Assembly (NCBI GenBank): GCA_020746105.1 | Contig: CM036618.1 | Coordinates: 123,305,280-123,369,279 of the forward strand | Length of the DNA: 64,000 nucleotides | Direction of reading: 5' to 3' | DNA from: Trogon surrucura | Lineage: Eukaryota > Chordata > Aves > Trogoniformes > Trogonidae | Shown: in pieces, positions 57,301-64,000 of the stretch | Layout: every line of letters begins with the position of its first letter | How positions within the stretch are numbered: position 1 is the first letter of the stretch | Notes under the pieces: model-generated | What the model was told of the DNA's origin: nothing | Databases searched by the model: none | Seen by the model: the letters and a program-made list of their open reading frames with translations, nothing else | Position numbers and translations under genes: made by a program

Positions 57301-60300
57301 GGAAACCGTTTTGTGTTTTGTTTGTGTTTTTTTTTTAACTTAGACTCGAGAGCTGGATTGAGGAAGGCTTTTGCCTAGCAGGAAATTTTTACTCTCAATC
57401 TTTACAAAGGATGATGTTTCATGAAAACACTTTCATCCTACTTTATTTCAACTTACAAGCTTTTCAGCTGCAATTAACTTTTTAGATGGAAAATCACACT
57501 GACTGGTATAAAAAGCCTGGGAAGATGGTGCTTTTTACTCATTGTTTGGTAGTGAGGAAATGGGATTCTCGCTAGACCTTATGAATTGATTTTACTCAAC
57601 GCTGATGTATTCATTCTGAGGTAGACTTTCATACCACAGCTCTTGGAGGAAATACCTGGAGAAAAAGATGGGGATACTGGGCTACCCGGTGCTTCCCTGA
57701 TGAGAGAACTCTGCTTCTTTCCTGCTGTGCTCAGGATAATACTAATGATCTCAGAGGTACCAATGGTTAAATATCTTTATTGGACCCAGCAAGAAGCCCC
57801 AAGAGCAAGTCTTTGGGACAGAGACTGGAGCACTACTTACACTTTTTGTTGAGCTGTTGCAGCCAACTCAACAGTTACGTAAACACAAAGTTTAAGAAAC
57901 GATTGCTTACCGGGAAGAATAAATGTATATTTTCTCTATACCACATAGTGCAAGCGAAACTGCCACTGAGGTGAAGAAAGCCTGTGGCAGTTCTTCTTCT
58001 CAATCATTTGTAAACCTTTGAATGAGTTCCCAATGCGAATTGTTACTCCACTCTGCAGTGGGCTACTTTTTGGCCAGCTCAAAGAAGCCCCAGAAAATAT
58101 TGTACCCATATGCGCTTTTTTTTTTTTTACATTCTCATTAAGTTTATAAAACCCACAAATTTAGACCATCTGTCCTATAAATGTTTCTAAACTACACCAA
58201 GATGAAAAAGCTGTTCTAGCTTTTTGATATAAGCGGTCAGCAAACCAAACGCAAAACCAGAGCAAAGCAAATATTTTCTTGTCATACATGCTTCCCAACC
58301 GTGACGGATGAACTGTTATTTTTGATGTGTGTTTGGATCCAAATTTTGGAGAGAAATGCCTTCTAGATATGTGCACTTAACACCAAACCAGCTTGATATG
58401 AAGAATTCTTGTTGGGGAGGGGGAAAGAGAGGGAAAGTTGCACCACATGCTGCCTATGGACTATACTTAAGAAGCTGTCTCTTCCATTATTCTTCTTCCA
58501 ACTGCTCTGCTGACTGCTATAACAAAGCCATCCCAGGCATGGACTATGTCAGCCCATTCTCAGGGTAAGGTGTTCACACTTCTATTCAACCCACCTCTCT
58601 CTTGGATGTTAATCCAGGAATATTTATTGCCTCCACGTGAGACTCCACAGTGGATTTGGAGCATGATCGTGAAGAGAGACTGTTTGCAGCACTTAGCTGA
58701 CAGGTGGGATTAAGCCCAGGTCCTTGTTCAGAGGCAAACTCAACAGCAACCCATGTATTGTGAAAAGATTCAATAAAGCAAGTGGTAGAAAGTGAAAATA
58801 TTACTAAAAATTGTTTTTCCTGGTGCTTCCATGGACATGGCAAATTCCCAGACTAAACCCTTTTGGAATGAGAAGGCACTGTTTAAATTGTACACCCTGC
58901 TTTGGTGTTTACAGCTACGTGGAACAAAAGAAATCTGTTCTGACTGGGCCCAATGGCATTTTTAACATTTGCATGTGTGAGCAGTGCTGGCTTTTCGGTG
59001 TCACTGAATTCAACTTGCTTACCTCCAGCTGTTTTTCGTGCAGATATCCACAGCTCATGCAGTCTGCTGGGCCCTCCTTATCAACAGGAGTTACAGGCAA
59101 TACTTAAGCACAGTTCATCTGACTTTAGCCCTCTATTTTGGAGGTGAAATGTGACTTAAAAGGGCATCGTTCTCAGCTGTGATTATAGGGGCAACTGAGA
59201 TAAATATCTTATAGATGCATTCCTCAGCCCAGATGTAGACATATTCTCAGTTCTCCACTGTACAGCCACCTGGTTTTGTCTGTAAAACTGTCCACAAATC
59301 CCCAAACCTAGTTAAAACAAGAGAAAAGCTGAGCTGTGCTTGTTGCTGCCATCATTTCCTAACTCTTCATGGCATTCAAAATCTCTCCATCTTTACCCAG
59401 CCCAAGTCTGACTCTGAAACCTGCTTCTTCCAAACCTTTCCTGAAGTTATTTCTGTGAACGATACATCCTGACTTTATGGAAGCTTTACTCCAGGAGAGC
59501 AAAGACCAGTGTGCACTAAATAATTTCCTCACAGCAGAAGCCATCTGTCAGCGTTGGCTCCAGAGGAACTGCCTGCCTGTACATCTCTAGGGTTCGTGTC
59601 CACTACTCATGCTTGCTATGTGGGCAAGACTCTTGCAGTAAACAAACGGAAAATAAAAATCCACACCTTCTCACAGTACAGTGCTTGGGATCAGCGCAGA
59701 CAGGTGAATAATGCTATTGACCAGTGATTTCAGTTCAGTAGCCATTTGTGCAATGGGTGATGTAGCTTTGTGTTGGCAGAGGAATGAGGGGAGCGCATCC
59801 ACGGTGAGTTGCTCCTTTTAAAGATATAACAAGGTGCGAAGGTTTTGGTGGTGTTGTTTCTCTTTTCAGAGTTCTTATGCTCTGCTCTACTTTTCCTTAA
59901 AATTAACGGATGGGGAGAAATTGTACCATTTCTTCTTACTCTTTTTCTTCTGTTTCACATCCCTTGGGGTTCTGCGTGCTGATCGAGGAGGCACTGGAGC
60001 CCCTTAGTAGGCTGAGCACCCAGTCCTCGTGCTGAAAGTGGCTACTAGCAAGTGGACAGATGGACACTCTGACTGCCCTTTGCAGGTTAGATCTCTGGCA
60101 GAAATGTGCTGGCCTCTGTGAGAGCTCAGCTGAAGTCTCTCAGAGAGAGCACCAGTCATTTTCTTCCATCCTCCTACTGCTCTGATAATATAGCCTGGTC
60201 TTTCAGCCCAGGGTAGTGCACTACCTGGTTTTCTCAGATGAAAATGGTGTGCTTTGTAGGCAAGCAGCAGTATTCATAGGATCATATTCCTCTTTATAGA

Positions 60301-61540
60301 GCTCTGTTTCTCATTTCAGGAAAACAAAGGATATTTTTCAATCCTGGGTTCAAGCTATAACGGGTTTTTCAGTACCTCGGTTGAAGTGCTTGTAGAGCGA
60401 AACAGTTACTTCAGTGAATAGCAGATTTGCTGAAACAGACACGTTCTCTGTAAGATTGGGACACTTGGGACACACTGTTAAATAATTTTGGCTAAAAGCA
60501 CTCTGTAGATGGAAGAGATGTTGAAACTTTCTTTTGATGCTTTATCACTATGTTTCTGGAAATTTGAAATATCTAATCTAGGTTTTACCTGCATAGAACT
60601 TCTGTCATTTGAATTTCTACATTGAATTTTAAACCTATAAAGTGACCTAACTAAAGAGAAATGTAAAAGGTTACAGACTAGTTCAGTTGGAGAACTTATT
60701 TTTGTCAAATCCAAAATTTAAGATTTATAGTTTAAAGCAAAAACCATTTGGAATTCAACACCTCAGGCTGAGCAGAAACAATTTTTGTATTGTCTGTGAA
60801 CTCTGTTTGCATTTGATACAACCAAGCTGGGCTGCTTTTTGCCCTGGTCACCCAATGGAAGAGTTTGTTGTTTCCACTGTCTGAGTTACAACTGCTGTGG
60901 AAGAAATCTTGTGTTTTGTATTTTGACTCTGACAGAGAGGCTGTGCAGTGCATTGAGGAATGATATATCCTGTACGATCTGCCCTGTTTCCTACAGGGTG
61001 CTCCAAGATCGATGACGTCTCTGCAGTGACAGCAGAAGATTTTAGATTTACAATTCGGTGGGAGTCGCATAGGTCTTCTGATTTCTGCAGCCTTCTGTGT
61101 ATGTTTTCTAGTGTTTTGTAGGGACTGGAGTTGCGTCATCAGGCTAGGATTGTGGACTTGGAAGTTATGTATAAAAGCAATTAAAAAATTCTAAACTAAT
61201 ATATCTGTACATGAAAACTTTATATGCACACACATGCTCATGTCCTAGACAAAGATCTAAACTGGTTTACTGATCTGCCAGGCTCAGCAGCCAGTTGGCA
61301 GCTCTTGATAAATCAGGTTAAAAAATAAAGAAAGAAAGGATTTGGAACATCCCTGAAGTGAAAGAGGAGGACTGAAAAGAAATATTTTAGAACTTTTAAA
61401 AACATCACAAAACAACACCACACCAAGCCTCAAATAAACTATTTTGCAAAAGATTTGGAGAAATCATTAACTCTGCCCCTTTTCTCTCTCCTCCCACCTC
61501 AAAAGTTGAGATACAAATTGTCATTTTTCTCTTCAATGGT
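57301..61540. other. Non-coding stretch
   Basis: Unique sequence. At about 58719-58760, GTCCTTGTTCAGAGGCAAAC suggests a decayed palindromic amniote repeat. A 24-nt plus-strand exon-like match (59782-59805, donor GTGAGTTG) has a poor acceptor. T-runs near 57327 and 58116. Nothing else recognised. Confidence 0.4.
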
Positions 61541-61690
61541 TTGAAAAAGTTCAGCGCATGTCAGGCTAACAGGTGGAAATTTTTCTGTTTACAAAAATCA
61601 AACAGGAAATTTTGCATTTCAATTCTGTCCAGCAAAACCCCATTACGGAGCTTTATTACATTATGACAATTTCTCCCTCTGTGCAACAAA
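61541..61690. promoter_or_regulatory. Possible conserved non-coding element
   Basis: A compact repeat-free block with TGTTTAC forkhead core at 61586-61592, CAGGTG E-box near 61570 and CATTACGGAGCTTTATTACA near 61641. Resembles a developmental enhancer in style. Confidence 0.27.
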
Positions 61691-63751
61691 ATAGGTATGT
61701 GCAGTACTCAAACAGCTGAAAGGAATCCCTGAACTTAAGTGAGGTCATTTAGACAAGTGTGGGTATTGCCTTGTTTATTTTAGCCAGGCCTTTCTGAAAT
61801 GATATAGCTGACTTAAATCCCAGGCTCGCATTCAGGTGGGCAGTTACCTGGATGCCTTCTGCTCAACCGAGTGTCCTTCGGACTTTGGTGACTCGTGGAG
61901 GTTTTCCAGAGGAGGCCTGGAAGGGAGGAGGAGCAGAGGTGTAGCTTACTCTGATTATGAAATAGCTTAGGAATTTGAGACACCGGGCGAAGCTCTTGGG
62001 TTGGTTGTCAGTGATGTCAGCTAATACCTTTGCCAGTAATGCCCAGTAGCTGCTTGCTGTATTTCCAGTGTGTGAATGTACTTCTAGCAAGTTGCGTTTC
62101 ATTTGTTACAGTGTGTTTCTTTCAACAAGCAGAAAACTCTTACTGCATGGGGGAAATACACGTCTTAAAAGTGACTTAAGTAACTACAGTAGGCTAATAC
62201 TGTTGGACCAGGAAAGCATGAAGAATTAGTCTTAGGATCTGTTACCCTGTACATTGCATTCATGTGCCTGCAACTGATTCGTTTAATTGCACATCCTTGT
62301 GGCCAAATATTGTCTGTATTCTGCAGATTCTTATCATTACTGCTATGCCTAATTGTGTGCTACAGCAGGAAGGATGCTTACTACTGTATCTGTTGTCTAT
62401 GTCTGTTTTACTTATCTCTTGAACCTTGGATGTCCTTAATTACGATGCATACAGTAAGCCTTAACTGCCAAATTGGAATTTTTCTCCCTCTGTTCTGCTG
62501 CGAGAGAGCAACAAGATGTGTCTGTATATGTGTGATTAAAGTAGAGGCATGCTGAATTTCTTCCCGCTTGTTCCTCACCTCTGTTGTGGACAGAGTTACA
62601 CTAAGAAGATTTATACTAGGATAGGTTTTTTTTTAGGTTTGTTTTATTTTTTTACTTTGAAATAAGATTTACTTTGAAGAAAAGATAGCCAGGTGTTTGA
62701 GGTACTGTTTGAGGTACCATATGAAAACAGACAGGAACCAGTATGAAAAGTTATACTGCGATATTTAAATATGTATGGGTTATTCTACATGGTTGAATTG
62801 TACAAGCAAAAACGCATTTCTTTTGGCTTTTACGTTCCTTTGGTGTCCTAGCAGCATTGGACTACTTTGCACGCATATCAGTAGCTCTGGCAAAGCCCTA
62901 GAATAGTCTGTGGCATCTGACACCATTATTTCCTTCATCGTGGGCAAAACTTGGTTTGAGCTGTGTGCCGTCTCTACCTGTTAAAATTTTGCCTTGTGTG
63001 TGTTGGAGGTGTGGGGATAGGAAGATACAACCCTGCAGCTGGTTCCTCATGATCTGTGGACTTTCTGAGCCATAGGGTACTGTATGTCTGTGCAAAATCA
63101 AACTTCTGCAGTAGCACTTCCAGTCCACAAGCACCACAGCAATTAGCTTTTATTAATGATTTGGTTACTTGAATTTGTCTGTTGTGCCCTCTATACGTAG
63201 TTTTAGGTGAGCAAACTAAAACCAGCTGTATTCTTTCAAGGTATGCTCAAGAGTGCACTATTAATAAAAAATGTTATTAAGAAGAAATAATGCAAACCTG
63301 TTTTATGCCTCTTTCTGAACACACTCTCTCTCTCAAAATTATTGACAGCAGTTTCTGCACTAGCAGAGGGACCTTGGTTCTCAGTTACTGGATTTATTTC
63401 CAGCTACTCCTATCTCCAGTGTGCAAGCATCACTTCGGTTGCCAAACGCAGAAGTTGATCCAAAGCTCACAGACATTAACAGGAAGGATATCTGTTAACT
63501 TCTGCTAGATCCGTGTCAGTGTTGGGCTTCTGAAAGGCCGTTTTGTTGTCCGCGCCTCCCAAAAATAAAGTAGGTGACTGTTGCCAGCAGCAGTGATAGC
63601 TCTTGTGCAGACCTGTGCTTCTCCAAGAGCTGCATGCTATCTGCTGGCTGGTCCGTCCTCCACTTAAGAGGTTCTTCTGCCAAATTTTTTACATCTGCAG
63701 TGTTTGCTTTTTGACATCTTTATGTGTGTATAGAAGGTGGGGGCTTCCCTG
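61691..63751. other. Non-coding sequence, nothing recognisable
   Basis: Unique sequence with T-runs near 62625-62650. The 97-codon plus ORF at 62262-62555 is Cys/Leu/Ile-rich with no recognised domain. Confidence 0.45.
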
Positions 63752-64000
63752 TCACAGAATCACAGAATGTTAGAGATTGGAAGGGACCTCAAAAGATCAT
63801 CTAGTCCAACCCCCCTGCCAGAGCAGGACCACCTACAGCAGAGCGCACAGGAACGTGTCCAGGTGGGTTTTGAATGTCTCCAAAGAAGGAGACTCCACAA
63901 CCTCCCTGGGCAGCCTGTGCCAGTGCTCTGTCACCCTCACAGGGAAAAAGTTATTTCTCATATTTTTATGGAACCTTCTATGTTCCAGCTTCCACCCATT
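63752..64000 (-). mobile_element. CR1 LINE 3'-end copy, minus strand, cut by the window edge
   Basis: Starts with TCACAGAATCACAGAATG (reverse complement of the CR1 terminal repeats), then GATTGGAAGGGACCTCAAAA, ATCATCTAGTCCAACCCC, CACCTACAGCAGAGCGCACA and CTGGGCAGCCTGTGCCAGTG, and runs past the right edge. The same phrases, including AGCAGAGCGCACAGGAACGT, occur in the copy at 21321, so both belong to one subfamily and are of similar age. Confidence 0.95.

Noticed and set aside
59782..59805. 24-nt plus-strand exon-like segment (RNEGSAST) before GTGAGTTG
   Set aside because: The acceptor region is G-rich with almost no pyrimidine tract.

Overview
The window looks like a piece of a bird (neognath avian) nuclear genome. 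It has no operons, no ribosome binding sites and no long open reading frames; the longest ORF is 229 codons and resembles no protein I recognise. The assignment rests on the repeats: 3' ends of avian CR1 retrotransposons, two solo LTRs of an avian endogenous retrovirus family whose ends read TGT(T/A)..GGTTTAACCCC, and ancient amniote repeats (MIR-like SINEs, an L3/CR1-like 3' end, palindromic MITE-like copies). Repeats are sparse, as expected for a bird. I cannot name the species, chromosome or gene.

Layout: 1-17.5 kb is unique AT-rich sequence with a GC-elevated block at 4.3-5.2 kb and small tandem repeats. 17.5-19.1 kb is a small retrotransposon graveyard with three CR1-type 3' ends, all on the plus strand. 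A younger minus-strand CR1 lies at 21.3-21.6 kb. A plus-strand solo LTR occupies 23.86-24.44 kb and a minus-strand solo LTR 35.32-35.88 kb, each with a 5-bp target-site duplication (one perfect, one 4/5). 26-35 kb and 36-41 kb are mostly unique, non-coding sequence. 41.0-41.5 kb holds a conserved-looking block ending in a very good candidate 25-nt microexon; a second candidate microexon of 14 nt, with a neural-microexon-like acceptor, sits at 51.14 kb on the same strand. 55.3-57.1 kb looks like a cluster of conserved non-coding elements flanked by a strong G-quadruplex motif. The window ends inside another minus-strand CR1 that closely resembles the one at 21.3 kb.

Interpretation (inference): this is either the interior of a very large, probably neural or developmental gene on the plus strand, represented here only by long introns and tiny exons, or a regulatory gene desert. 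No complete gene, tRNA, rRNA, CpG-island promoter or CRISPR array can be supported. The candidate exons were found by eye from splice-site consensus and need RNA-seq or cross-species alignment to confirm.
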